Positions 10,572-22,007 of a DNA stretch of 64,000 nucleotides are shown here, piece after piece. Location of the stretch: assembly GCA_963082975.1 (NCBI GenBank), contig OY720349.1:50077962-50141961 (forward strand). Direction: 5' to 3'. This DNA is from Labia minor (Eukaryota; Arthropoda; Insecta; Dermaptera; Spongiphoridae). Each line of letters opens with the position of its first letter. Position 1 is the first letter of the stretch. The notes beneath the pieces are model-generated. The model worked only from the letters and a program-made list of their open reading frames with translations. It did not search any database and was not told the origin of the DNA. The position numbers were made by a program, and so were the translations under genes.

Positions 10572-10730
10572 TTATACGATAGGGAATAATTTTTGTTTTA
10601 ATTTCTTGCTTCTTTGATCAACTAAGTTCATACTTGTCTTCATAACTACATCACTTTCACTCAGTATCTTGTGAGACAGTCTCTTCCTTTGCATTTGCTT
10701 TTCTTGTCTCTTCTTTTCCAAGTTTCCAAT
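10572..10730 (-). CDS. Charged 52-codon open frame, possible exon
   Basis: The frame contains LEKKRQEKQMQRKRLSHKI and later MNLVDQRSKKLKQKLFPIV before TAA. It is Lys/Arg/Glu rich and could form a helix. It has no ATG at the upstream limit and would need a splice acceptor, but none is convincing. The strand is purine-rich, which by itself favours long open frames. Confidence 0.22.
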   Translation of the reverse strand: MGNLEKKRQEKQMQRKRLSHKILSESDVVMKTSMNLVDQRSKKLKQKLFPIV

Positions 10731-10801
10731 TCAACACTTACAAAGAAAGTTTGACATACATCCAAATAGAATTATAGAATTCAGACTTCTGTTTCTCTAT
10801 T

Positions 10802-10803
<2 letters not shown>

Positions 10804-10836
<33 letters not shown>
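10804..10836. repeat. (TA)n microsatellite
   Basis: Uninterrupted TA dinucleotide run. Confidence 0.95.
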
Positions 10837-10838
<2 letters not shown>

Positions 10839-10839
10839 C

Positions 10840-11831
10840 ATCAAATAATAAAAAATAACAACCAAGTAAGTATAAGAATTTTATAAACTCTTATTTATGC
10901 TTGGAATTTTTGTTTTGAAATTTTTTTTAGGAAAAGTTTTTCCAACTATTTGTTTTTCTTTTTCTTTTACACTCAAGTTCAACTTTTTTTCTCTCTTTTT
11001 ACAATTCAATTATAAAGAGTTTAAAGATTTCAATAATAACTTGGAAAAAAGAAAATTATCAACAACGCCGGATGTTTTTCTTTTTCAGAAATTAAGATTA
11101 TATACAAATAAAAATATAACTAAGTTAATAATTGATTTTCTAAAAATTGAATTTTTCTGGAAGATAAAAAAATTAAACTTGTTTGAAATCAATAACTCAA
11201 TATAATATACACCAATAAATATTAATTAATAAAAATTAATAAATAAGTCATATTACTTAATTATTTATTTATTTATCATAATTAATTTCATAATCGAAAT
11301 CTGATTTTTTTTTAAATTGGGAAATAATTAAAAAATGTTTTTTTTTTAAATAAATAAGAAAAATGAACTAAATATAGAGAATACGAAATTAACACATAAC
11401 GTTCATTTAACTTTTTACATTTTTTAATTATTGATTTTCAAACTATTAACAGTATTCATATTAAAAGTATTCTAATATAAAAAAATAAAGGTATTTAAAG
11501 GAAGCCATTTTTAAAATATTATTTAAGCTCTCAGAATATGAGAATAAAATCTTGATATCATTAGACATTGATAAATTAAGTCAAATCAAAATCATTTAAG
11601 CGGTGTGAGAGAAAATTACAAAAAATTAATGATGTATAATATCAAATCAATTTTAGTAAAAAATAACATATAAATAATTTAATTATATATTTTTATATAT
11701 TAATAGGAAACTAAATTTAATTTGAGAACCTTCTTTTCTTTTTTAATTATTATATGTTGTTCACATTTATACACGCCACAATGTCAATATTTTTGATATA
11801 AAACTTTAAACTGTAAAAATTTAAGTAAACA
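10840..11831. other. AT-rich sequence, nothing recognised
   Basis: The Phe/Lys/Asn-rich ORF in this stretch looks like a chance product of base composition. Confidence 0.5.
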
Positions 11832-11857
11832 TACCTCCCTTACTATCGTCGGTCGGT
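11832..11857 (-). mobile_element. Family C terminal fragment
   Basis: Antisense 26-bp match to the 5' terminus of family C, ending ACCGACCGAC. The rest of the element is absent. Confidence 0.65.
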
Positions 11858-11861
11858 AAAA

Positions 11862-13236
11862 AGAATCAATAATGCAAAATTAATTAATATGTTATATATC
11901 AATTCATATGGTATTGTTATATTATAGTAATAGCAAATAATTAAAACAAAATTAAACAATATTGTTAAAAAATTATCAAAATTAATAATATTATTATATA
12001 TAAATAGGAAACTAATTACATTTTTGAATTTACTAATTTTTTATGTTTTTATTTGATCGTCACCTGGTAAAAAAATAAAATTTATATTTCTAAAATATAA
12101 AATTAATTTAATAATGTATTAAGAGATTAAATCGAACAGGACAGGGTTTTTTAATCTAATTTTTGACAGAGAAAGTGGCGTATTTTTTCATTTTATTTTT
12201 TTCTTTTCTCTATTTTAAATTGGATTTAATTTATTTTATCTCATTCTTTTGTTTCTTTTTCTACTTTTGCCATTTCGTTATTATCGTTAAAATCTTTCTG
12301 AAAAGAAGCATTATCTCCTTTCTTTCCATACTTATTTTAATACTAAAATTAGAATTTTACTGGTGAATGAATTACTCGTACAAGAAATACTTTAAGAAAA
12401 TATTCTTTAAAATTTAGAATATATTAAAATAATTTATTTTATTAAATTTAAAATATTTATATTTTACAAATTATTTAATTTGTTTCCATTTTTGTCTTAT
12501 ATTTTTATATATTTAATAAAATACATTTATTTTACTTATAGATATAACCCAAATGTGATGTGTGGATTATATTTTCTTCTTTCGACGAATTTCGAATGGC
12601 TTTATTCGTTATTGGTAAAACATAACTGTCAATTATGAATAAAATGCTTAAGCCTTACCAAAAAGGATTTCTAAATTTTTATACATTTTTTTATTAATAT
12701 TTTTTATGAATTTAGAATATTTATGTCTTACTTAATCAGATAAAATTAATCCTATTTATGATACGTCCAAGATGTTTCCGTTTTATAACCAAACTTTTTT
12801 CTTTTCAATTCCTTTTTATTATTTTTATAGAGGTATTGTATATATTTACTTTTTTAATATACGTAATTTTTGTAATTTTCTATCTAAATTATTTGTAACA
12901 AAATCAATAATTTAAAAGATATATTTCTTGATTTAATGATATTTAAATTCTAATCCAAATGATATTGGTGATACAAATAAATATTTAAATTGTAAATAAG
13001 TTATTCTAGTAATGAGATATAAAAATAAACTTGACACTATAACAGTAGTCAGCAAAATAAATCTCTCAAGACTGATACGAATAAACAATTGTCATAATAT
13101 AAATTATATATTATTCTTTTCGATACTTAGATTACAATTAGCCTTCAAATACTTTCATTTCTATATAAAATAGTAAAATAATTATGTCTTTATAATTATG
13201 TATACTTAAAATCATGATTAATATTAAATTTTAAGT
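11862..13236. other. AT-rich sequence, nothing recognised
   Basis: No convincing ORF, splice pair or repeat end. Confidence 0.5.
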
Positions 13237-13789
13237 AGATAGTATTGCGATCACAAAAATTTTCGATGTCGAGATTCCTGAGTCATTTTCATTAAGGTTG
13301 AGAAAAATGTCTGTGTATATGTGTGTATGTAGACAAGATTACGCAAAAACGTTTGAGTTAAAATCATGAAATTTGGTATACGGGCATTATTGAAAATTCG
13401 TAGTTTTCTATCAACTTTTGAAAAATGTAACTCAACCGGAATAGGGTCATTACCTACCATGTTTTGATTTTTTTTCCTTTAAAGTGAACGTAAAAATAAA
13501 GATATATGTATGATAATTTTCCGCATGATTAAAAATTGTATAAAACTGCTATATATAGAATTTCAGCTTGATTGAATCGCTGAAAGTACCAGAACTAATT
13601 TTTTAACACTGTAAATCACGCACCTGCACGTGACCATCATCAAAGAGCCAAACACGCGCTGGTTTAATAAATATTATTTATTAATTTTAATTTATAATTT
13701 ATAATTAATTAAATTTAATTGAAATATAATATATTATGTAATTTAATCCAATTCAAATTGCGAGATAGTCGAGTGGAGGCACACTCCGG
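13237..13789 (+). mobile_element. Family B HINE-like element, complete at 3' end (copy B3)
   Basis: Begins within the 5' hairpin (AGATAGTATTGCGATCAC), has a short internal deletion in the 5' block, a TG/TATG microsatellite, and the standard body. It ends GCGAGATAGTCGAGTGG plus a hairpin with CACTCC. Copy A2 follows only 81 bp later in the same orientation. Confidence 0.82.
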
Positions 13790-13870
13790 CTAATTTAAAA
13801 TTGAAAAACAAAAATATTTTAATTAGAAGATTTAAAAGAATTAAATCAATTATTTGCAAATCAATTTTTA

Positions 13871-14468
13871 CTTTCCCGCATACTTCGTATAAGGGAAGTA
13901 TTGGAATCGTCAAAAATTTCGACTTCGAGATTTCGATAGATCTTGACGTTTTAGACCTCCCTGAGTCGGAAAATACCATTTTTCGAATTATGTCTGTGTG
14001 TGTGTATGTATGTATGTATGTAATGTCTGTAAGCAAATTTACTCAAAAATTAATCAAGCTAGGACTTCGAAATTTGGTACATCGATATTATTCACAGTTT
14101 GTAGATTTCTATCAAAATTTCGTCAAAATCGGTTTACCGGAAGTGGTACTTTACCTACACTGGTTGCGTTTACCTTTCAAGTAAAGTACCAGTTTGCTTC
14201 GAGATATTTGCTTCATATTTTGTATATAGATTTAAAAATATGAAAAAAATTCAGATACCAAATTTTATCATGATCTGACTACCGGAAGTGACATTTTACC
14301 TATACAAGTAGCGTTAGGTGTAGATTATAAATATATATAATAGTGTTAAACCATTTTACTTTATAATTTAAATTAATTAGTTTGTTTATTTTTATTGTTG
14401 TTAAAACATAATAATAATAACCTAATTACCTATTTATATGCGGGAAAGTCTAGGGGAGGACACTCCCG
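13871..14468 (+). mobile_element. Family A HINE-like element, complete (copy A2)
   Basis: Starts CTTTCCCGCATACTTCGTAT and ends TATGCGGGAAAG followed by the hairpin GGGAG-GACA-CTCCC. Inside are a 5' block homologous to family B (GTATTGGAATCGTCAAAAAT against GTATTGCGATCACGAAAATT), a TGTGTATG microsatellite and two 'CCGGAAGTG' blocks. The two overlapping ORFs across it are not genes. Confidence 0.82.
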
Positions 14469-14751
14469 ATTTTTTACATTAATTTCAATTCCAACTAAAA
14501 TCATTTACATATCTAATAATTTAATATGCAATATTGTTTAAGGATTTATCTATGTTAGTAGCTAATCTTTAGGGCTTAAATTTAGAATTATGCAAATTTT
14601 GACATAATGTTAAATTAAACCACCTATCTTCTTTTCTTGGTTTTTAAGTACTATTATTAAAAAGAGAATTGGCTATAATATCTCTATAAACTACACTTTA
14701 TAAAAATAAAAGAGTAAGGAGTCACATTTAGGGCAGGGTTCCTATTGTTGG

Positions 14752-14765
14752 CTTAAACGTTTAAG
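14752..14765. repeat. Perfect 14-bp palindrome
   Basis: CTTAAACGTTTAAG, embedded in a larger GGCTTAA...TTAAGCC arrangement. Confidence 0.7.
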
Positions 14766-14886
14766 GCTTAAGCCATCGTCTACATGTTGTAAATTTGTTT
14801 GTGAAAGTTTCCTATCTGCTTATCCACCCTCCAATAACATTGTTATACAATAAGACAAGATTTTTATAATATTAAAACAACTTTGA

Positions 14887-14915
14887 ATATAATAATAATA
14901 ATAATAATAATAATA
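14887..14915. repeat. (AAT)n microsatellite
   Basis: About nine AAT units. Confidence 0.9.
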
Positions 14916-15403
14916 TAAATGGTGTGCTTTCTGCTGCCAGGGGCAGATGATTCACTTGCTCTCTCACCTATTCACTAATTGAATTTTCAATAAAATTTCA
15001 TTTTTATCTAAAAATAAAATTTTTAGAAACTAGAAAAAATATTTAATGGTAAAACATTTAGTCAGAATTCAGTTTTTATCCAAAAACAATATAATTATTT
15101 TAATAATATTGAAAACTATTGATTGATATAATTATTTATTATTTGTTGAAAATCATAAAAAATTATTACTTATTGTGTTAAAAAATCATATTTAACATCA
15201 ATTTTATTAAGATTAAAATAAATTAAACATAAGAATTCATTTATTTAAAATAAAAATTAAAAATAATGATTTTATATTATTATAATTGTAATTGCAATTC
15301 TTTTTTGATTAAATAAAAAATTAAAAATTTAAAAATTAAATATAATTAATATTTTGCAGGCTCCTGTAATATGTTAGAAATAAAAATAAAATACATTCTA
15401 TAC

Positions 15404-15699
15404 CAGAGGTTCTTAAACTGTGGTCCGCGGACCCCTGGGGGTCCGCGAAGCCTTTACTAGGGGTCCGCAAAGCTGAATTTTCTTTCTTCAATATTATAAT
15501 ATCTAATAAAATGTGTTCTACAATATGCAAAAAAATCGTTATTAACCAATCACTGTTAGAAATATGCATCATATATCCTTGTTCTTATGAGATCGTAAGC
15601 CAGAAATTAACTAATAACTCCCTAAAGTTGGGATGGGGTCCGTCAAAAATTTTTTTTTCAAGTGGGGGTTCGCGGAGTACATAAGTTTAAGAACCTCTG
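15404..15699. mobile_element. hAT-type MITE (296 bp) with perfect target duplication
   Basis: Termini CAGAGGTTCTTAAACT and AGTTTAAGAACCTCTG are inverted repeats with the CAGRGG start typical of hAT. An 8-bp target duplication TTCTATAC flanks it at 15396-15403 and 15700-15707. GGGGTCCGCG-type subterminal repeats occur. It is non-coding. Sequence and size resemble the element at 52131. Confidence 0.9.
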
Positions 15700-15766
15700 T
15701 TCTATACCAAAATTTAAATTTAAATTTAAATTTCCTAGTTTTACTACGGCAAAGTTTCATCTAGTG

Positions 15767-15980
15767 CAGGGGTCGGAAACCTGGTGTCCGCGAAGCCATT
15801 TCCATGTGCCCGCATTCAAGTTACTAATTATAATATTAATTTAAAGTAAAATGTTTTTGCGATCAGGCTCTTAAACATTTTCGATTTTTCAATATGGCTC
15901 TAAGTATCACCAAGAGTTACCACCCTTGTTATATTATTTCAGGAATATGCCCGACTATTGAAAAAGGTTGCTGACCCATG
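15767..15980. mobile_element. hAT-type MITE (214 bp) with perfect target duplication
   Basis: Starts CAGGGGTCGGAAACC and ends GGTTGCTGACCCATG. The 8-bp target duplication ATCTAGTG is at 15759-15766 and 15981-15988. Non-coding. It is a different subfamily from the element 67 bp upstream. Confidence 0.88.
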
Positions 15981-15988
15981 ATCTAGTG

Positions 15989-17065
15989 CATTTGTCATTT
16001 CTTGTTTAATAGTTATAGTCAAGATTTTGTGAAAGGACGAAAATAATCGCAAATCATCCAAATAAGCTTTGTTGATCTTAAAAAAAAAATTTACTCTTAA
16101 ATTATAAAATCTGACGCTCGTATCAAAGTGGTCTTCGAGCCAAATGTTCCCTCTGCCCCCTCTTGCTACGCTATTAATAATGGATTAGAGATTAATATTA
16201 ATATCTTATTAATTAATTAATGTCGTCCAATGTTGGTTTTTAAGAAAAAAATTAGCAGTTTCCGATTCAGAAAATCAAAAAATGTACTATAGTAAGGGGC
16301 TTAGGATTTGATAGGTGCTGTACAAAAATCAGAGATTTTTTATGTTAATAAAAAAATATATACTTTATTATGAACAAAATTTTAAAATTACTTTTATGAA
16401 TTATTTGATTTATGTGGTCCATCGACAACAACTTTCTAATTCAAAATTTATATTATGTGTTTTTTAATTTGTTTGCGATTTTTATTACTATAATTTCATG
16501 AATATATAAAAGATTCAGATTCAGTACGCACCAAATGGTCACTATATACACTCAAAGTATACACTATATGGTCATTATTTGGACGGTCAGTTTTGACTTT
16601 TCAAGCATACAATAAAATAAAAGTAAAATAAAAATATAAAAAATATGAGGAGTAAATTTCTCATTTTGAAAGCATGGGTTGCTTTAGAAATAGAAGGAAG
16701 AATAGATATATGGCCATGTTGGGGAGGGGTTCTCATTTGGAAATCGAGACACGCATCTCACTTCATAAAATGCATTGCCTAGAGTGGTAACTAGACCAAG
16801 ATTATTCCTATTGTTATTTAGACAAGTTTTCAGAAGAGAATAATAAAATGCTCCTAAACAAAACAACAACCACAAAAAATCAACAAAGTAAAAAGTAATA
16901 TTATAAATTGCTAATTATAGAGTTTAGGTAAATTGATGATATCATTCAATTGATATTTCATTTTACTTATATAAAAAATGACATTTAAACATGTAAATAC
17001 GATAAAAAAATTAAAAAGTTTATTAGTCAAACAATTAATCAATATATTTTTTATTTTATATATAA
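15989..17065. other. AT-rich sequence, nothing certain
   Basis: A 63-codon minus-strand ORF (16684-16875) is somewhat GC-richer at its end but has no recognised domain or splice support. Confidence 0.4.
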
Positions 17066-17107
17066 TCTATCTATCTATCTATATATATAAAGGAGAGTGT
17101 TTGTATG

Positions 17108-17138
<31 letters not shown>

Positions 17139-17380
17139 TTTGTTTACTTTTTTGCTGTCATAGAAACAAACAAAAAAGAAATTTCCTACTTAACCGACAC
17201 TTGATAATTTAGAATTATAAACAAAAACAATTGAACATCAAAAAAAAAAATCTCACTTAACCGACACTTGGTAATTTAAAACTATAAACAAATTGAACAT
17301 TTTCAAGATAGAAAGACAGAAAGATTTATACTTAAAACGTTTACAAGACTAATAAGATAAATTTTAGATTAATATATAAA
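17066..17380 (+). mobile_element. Helitron-like 5' end with TGTA microsatellite
   Basis: After A comes TCTATCTATCTATCTATATA, then TATAAAGGAGAGTGTTTGTATG and a (TGTA)n run at 17101-17138. A unit containing CTTAACCGACACTTG is repeated twice in tandem (about 17189-17310). It is cut off by, or nested beside, the family D Helitron at 17381. Confidence 0.5.
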
Positions 17381-18814
17381 TCTATATCTTCTATATATAT
17401 AAAAAAAGGTTTTTGTCTGCACATTGCTCAGAATTTAAAAATTTTTGCATATCTTCGCGTTTCATGACCTCTAGAATCCAAAAGTGACTTTAGAATTTTT
17501 CATGTCTGTCTGTCAGGAAAATAAGGATGCAATAGACTCAAAATTGGCTGAAACGATTTCTATGAAATTACATCACAATATTCTTATATACTTCTATGGT
17601 AACATAGGCTTTAAATTTTATTAATATCTAATCAATCAACAGCAGAATTTAATTTTTTGAAGTTTATATAGTTCTCCGTGTTGTTCATTCAATGAAATTA
17701 AAATATCAAAATGAAATGATCAAGAAATATTATACTCTATCTCTATTATAACATATACAATACTTACGAACCATAGGCGGAGGAAATATTAAAAGATATC
17801 ATTGCGGGTTCAGGCCAAATCGATCAACATTAATTAAGATATTTTCATTATGACAGAAATTCGAAAAAACCTCGAATTAAATATTTCTGTTCACTAATTA
17901 TTTGTAGACTTTAGTAAAACCTACGCATGACTCAATAGATCCGGATAAACTTTTTCAAATTTTGATCTTAAAATATATCTTGAAGGTAGTAAAGAAAGAG
18001 TAAGATGCGGAAATCAATTGTAAAATATTAGGTTACTCAGACGACTTAAATATAATAGGAGATTCGGCAATTGCAATTACAGATAGCTTGGAAAAATTAA
18101 TCGAGGGTAGGGAAAGAGATGAGGTTTGAAATTAATAATGATAAATATAAATATTTAGAATCAAACAGAAGCAGTATTAACATACAAAATGTAGAATTTG
18201 AATATGTAGAAAAATTGAATGTAATCATGAAGGATAATAATATTTGAGAAGAATTTAATACGAGGCTACAATCGGGAAAGGCCTGTTATCATGCAATAAA
18301 GAGGGTTATCTCATCAAAATTATTATAAAAGGGAATCAAAATTAAAATATATAAAACAATTATTTTGTCTGTTCCTGTTGTATTATATGGGTGTGAGACA
18401 TGGTCTATGATCTTAGGAGATAAGAGTGGATTTAGAGTATTTGAGAATAGGATTCTTCCCAGCATTTATGGGCCAAAGAAAGATGAGGACACCAAGGAAT
18501 GACGTAAGAGAAATAGAACAGAGGCTCAGGATAAGGACACTTGGAGAAATGTGGTTGTAGCTGCCAAGAACTTTCGAGTAGATAGATATAACATATTCAA
18601 TAATAATATATATAATTACTTTACTGATTAAATTAAAATATATTTTAAATAATCACACAATAAGAAATGAATGTTTTATGTTAAACATTGATTGAAACAA
18701 AATGGATGGAAACCTTTTACTACTTTCAACCAAATACTATGTACCACTCGGGGGTACAGGGGGCGGAGTACCCGTCTAGGTGTGAAGAGCGACGAAGGAG
18801 CTCTGAGCAGCTAG
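17381..18814 (+). mobile_element. Family D Helitron carrying a captured LINE fragment (copy D1)
   Basis: The 5' end is TC (TCTATATCTTCTATATATAT, preceded by A), then AAAAAAAGGTTTTTGTCTGC. The 3' end has the hairpin AGAGC...GCTCT and terminates in CTAG (18811-18814), followed by T. About 18000-18580 is homologous to the reverse transcriptase region of copy D2 but carries stops and a deletion of about 180 bp with GACG at its junction. Sharing both exact ends with D2 marks it as one transposing unit rather than a truncated LINE. Confidence 0.65.
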
Positions 18815-18896
18815 TATAATATATATATAATATGCCTCTCACGAAAAGAGAAAAATATCGGTAAAATTAACTAATCTACACGTCTATATAATTGTA

Positions 18897-19040
18897 ATGC
18901 ATGATGCCTCAGAATATACTATAAGTCTGTTGGGAACTTGGGGGGGGGGGAACTTTTCCAGTCTGAGAAGACTAAAAACATATTTAGGGAACAGAATGAC
19001 TGAAAGAGTAGGTTTAACAGTTTCCAACCATTCCTGTCCG
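18897..19040 (+). pseudogene. hAT transposase dimerisation-domain remnant
   Basis: The frame reads FSSLRRLKTYLGNRMTERV (18954-19010), close to the conserved C-terminal hAT dimerisation pattern 'L+RLK+YLR..M.. .RL.GL'. The conserved text ends soon after, followed by CCCGGG-rich sequence (about 19078-19150). No catalytic region, start or terminal repeats were seen, so it is an isolated piece. Confidence 0.5.
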
Positions 19041-19283
19041 GAGGTACTTCCATTTTCTAACCTCGAAGTTAGAGGGTTATTCCCGGGAATTCCTTAATTC
19101 TTTAATTTTTATTTCCCGTTTTCCGGGAAAAAACGAAACATTTCCCGGGGGAAAAAAAACAAATTATTTTTTGTGGCCTTCTTTGGTGCCGATTCACCGA
19201 TAAATTTACAAACATGTAGTTAAAAATAAATAAATTTATATTAAATTAAATTTGTAATTAAAATAAATCAAATTAAAAAAAAG
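19041..19283. other. CCCGGG-rich stretch and AT-rich spacer
   Basis: Several TTCCCGGGAA-like motifs (19080-19150) may be subterminal repeats of the hAT element whose domain lies upstream. Confidence 0.3.
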
Positions 19284-19863
19284 CTGGAGTGTCTCCACTC
19301 GACTATCTCGCAAATTTGAATTGGATTAAATAACATATATTAATTTAAATTAAATTAATTAAATTATAAATTAAAATTAATAAATAATATTTATTAAACC
19401 AGCGCATGTTTGGATCTGTTGATGGCACCACGTCACGTGTTGGCGCGTGAGATTTGCAGTTTTAAAAAATTAATTCTGGTACTTTCAGCGATTCAATCAA
19501 GCTGAAATTCTATATATAGCAGTTTAATACAATTATTAATAAGGTGAAAAATTATCAAACATATATCTTTATTTTTACGCTCACTTTAGAAGAAAAAAAA
19601 TCATAACGTTGTAAGTAATGACCCTCTTCCGGTTGAGCTACATTTCTCAAATATGATAGAAAACTATGAATTTTGAATAATGCCCATGTACCAAATTTCA
19701 TGATTCTAGCTCAAACCGTTTTTGCGTAATCTTGGTTACATACTTACATACACATACACACACACAGGCATTTTTCTCAACCTTAGTGAAAATGATTCAG
19801 GAACCTTCAAAACATCAAAATCTCAACATCGAAAATTTTCGTGATTGCATCTTATGAGATAGT
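19284..19863 (-). mobile_element. Family B HINE-like element, complete (copy B4)
   Basis: The element 3' hairpin CTGGAG-TGT-CTCCAC begins at 19284. The 5' end (ACTATCTCATAAG) is at 19863. With B5 it shares private features: CAAATTTGCGAGATAG, CCAAACATGCGCTGG and CACGCGCCAACACGTGAC. The pair therefore forms a subfamily, lying head to head. Confidence 0.85.
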
Positions 19864-20223
19864 AAAATAGTCTATCATTACAATAAAAAAATATAATATA
19901 TATAAATTATTACAGGAAAAATAATAATATAAAATAAAAGACCATAAGATGAATAATATATTTTAATATTAATTTAATTGTTAAATAAATATATTGAAAA
20001 TACTAATTTCTTTTTTTTAATTTATATTTATTAAAAGAAAAAAATATACTAAGTATATACATTAATATATTTATATAAACAATTCGCAACACTCATTAAA
20101 ATTAAAAAAGTTTTCCATTATCTATTGTGTCATCAAGATGCTGATGAGGGAATATGAATGTAGAACCTGATTCCTGATATAAAACTTATAAAAATCTTAT
20201 TGATCTAGTAAATATAAGTATAG
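19864..20223. other. AT-rich sequence, nothing recognised
   Basis: No feature supported. Confidence 0.5.
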
Positions 20224-20676
20224 TACAGTTGTGCAGTCTACCTTGCGCGTACTGGCCCACGTTAACCCAGCCACTACCGTTTTCTTTCTGTCCCGTAGTA
20301 CTCTAAATTATTTATGTACATTTTTTCAACACTTGTTTTGCAAAATAAACTTGAAGTATAGTTGATTTAGTTTATCAAAAGAAATATAGGAAAATGTAGA
20401 GGAGTAAAGTACTGCATAAAATAGACAATACAGAAAAACGAGAAGTCAAAGAAAATCTATCGATCTATTATACTTTAAGGTGTTCATTAACCTTAAAAAC
20501 ACAAGGGTCAATGACTTTTGCCAAAACTTTCAATGAAATTAGTGCGCCGCCAGTTGTGTACGTGTATTTCAAAAGCGGTGAGGACTGAAGTAAACGACGA
20601 GAACTAGGAGTGAATTTCCTACGAAGTACTGAAAGTGACGACATGCAAATGCGATGACTTCCGAGTATCCACTGTA
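20224..20676. mobile_element. Possible pogo/Tigger-like non-autonomous element
   Basis: The minus strand starts TACAGTGGATACTCGGAAGT at 20676, like Tigger/pogo termini. The plus strand starts TACAGTTGTGCAGTC at 20224. TA lies at both edges, as expected of a TA target. It is GC-richer than its surroundings and has no transposase frame. The terminal match beyond TACAGT is weak. Confidence 0.4.
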
Positions 20677-21405
20677 TATACATAGTTTTTTATAAGTAGT
20701 ATTACCCAATAAAAAAAATGAGTAAATTTCATTAAAAATTCTTTTTTTCCTTTATTGTAGAAAGTCATATAGGAGTACAATAAAATATATGCTATGTGAG
20801 AATACTCAATTCTAATTTGGTTATATCTCGTTTCGGAATGAATTGGAATTAATTATTATCCTCTGTAAATTTCACTAGTAGTATACGATGCGTTTGCAGG
20901 AAGCGTAGGCGTAGTGGGCGATCAATTGATCCCGGGGTCTGTAGCATAGCCTCTTTCCCTCGCTCGACAAAATGTCCCTGGCTTAACGAGTCGGAATCAG
21001 CTGAAAAACCGCTGCGCTAACAAGACAAAGGCTCTATTAAATTTTATATCAAAATTCCTCCTATCCTCTCTAACCCATATCTACCTAAATATTATACCTT
21101 CACAGTCTTGCAACGATGAAATTTGTACATTTTCTACTTTTAAGTTATTATATTAAATAAAAGATCTCAAAAAAAAAATTTCTAATAAAATTAGTTGCAT
21201 AAATTCAAGTACTAATTTTGCTATTTATATATTTTATAAAAAAATAAAATGTTTTTTTTTTTTAATAAATTTGACTATTAATTTTTTTTTAATTTAATAA
21301 TTTTATGACAGAGATAATTAATTCAAGTCACATATCATTTATATCTTATAAGTAAATAACTAGTTGATCACGTCAATATATTTTTATCTTAAAGAAACTA
21401 TTTTT
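20677..21405. other. AT-rich, with an unassigned GC-richer patch at 20880-21020
   Basis: The patch (containing GGCGTAGTGGGCGATCAATT) has no open frame, terminal repeat or RNA fold that I recognise. Confidence 0.3.
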
Positions 21406-21516
21406 ACTATTTCGCCAGAGATAGTATTGCGATCACGAAAATTTTGTCGAGATTTTGATGTTTTTATAGGTTTTGAAGGTACCTGAATCATTTTCACTAA
21501 GGTTGAGAAAAATGCC

Positions 21517-21551
<35 letters not shown>

Positions 21552-22007
21552 ATGTAACCAAGATTACGCAAAAACGGTTTGAGCTAGAATGATGAAATTT
21601 GGTACATGGGCATTATTCAAAATTCATAGTTTTCTATCAACTTTTGAGAAATGTAGCTCAACCGGAAGAGGGTCATTACTTACAACGTTTTGATTTGTTT
21701 TCTTCTAAAGTGACCGTAAAAATAAAGATATGTTTGATAATTTTTCACATGATTAATAATTGTATAAAACTGCTATATATAGAATTTCAGCTTGATTGAA
21801 TCGCTGAAAGTACCAGAATTAATTTTTAACACTGCAAATCTCACGCGCCAACACGTGACATGGTGCCATCAACAGATCCAAACATGCGCTGGTTTAATAA
21901 ATATTATTTATTAATTTTAATTTATAATTTAATTAATTTAATTTAAATTAATATATGTTATTTAATCCAATTCAAATTTGCGAGATAGTCGAGTGGAGAC
22001 ACTCCAG
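21406..22007 (+). mobile_element. Family B HINE-like element, complete (copy B5)
   Basis: Starts ACTATTTCGCCAGAGATAGT (hairpin), then a TG/TATG microsatellite at about 21516-21555. It ends GCGAGATAGTCGAGTGGAGA plus CACTCCAG at 22007. Closest relative in the window is B4, in opposite orientation with a 1.5-kb spacer. Confidence 0.85.

Larger units (their letters stand above)
14469..15395. other. AT-rich with a palindrome and a trinucleotide run
   Basis: Apart from the palindrome at 14752 and the (AAT)n run at 14887, nothing is recognised. Confidence 0.45.

Noticed and set aside
10897-11205. 102-codon ORF
   Set aside because: Phe/Lys/Asn/Leu composition is what AT-rich DNA gives by chance. 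No domain or splice support.
12163-12366. 67-codon hydrophobic ORF resembling a membrane protein
   Set aside because: Poly-T-rich sequence yields Phe-rich frames. No supporting signal.
13801-14243. Two overlapping ORFs of 127 and 81 codons
   Set aside because: They lie across the family A repeat and its microsatellite. No codon pattern or domain.
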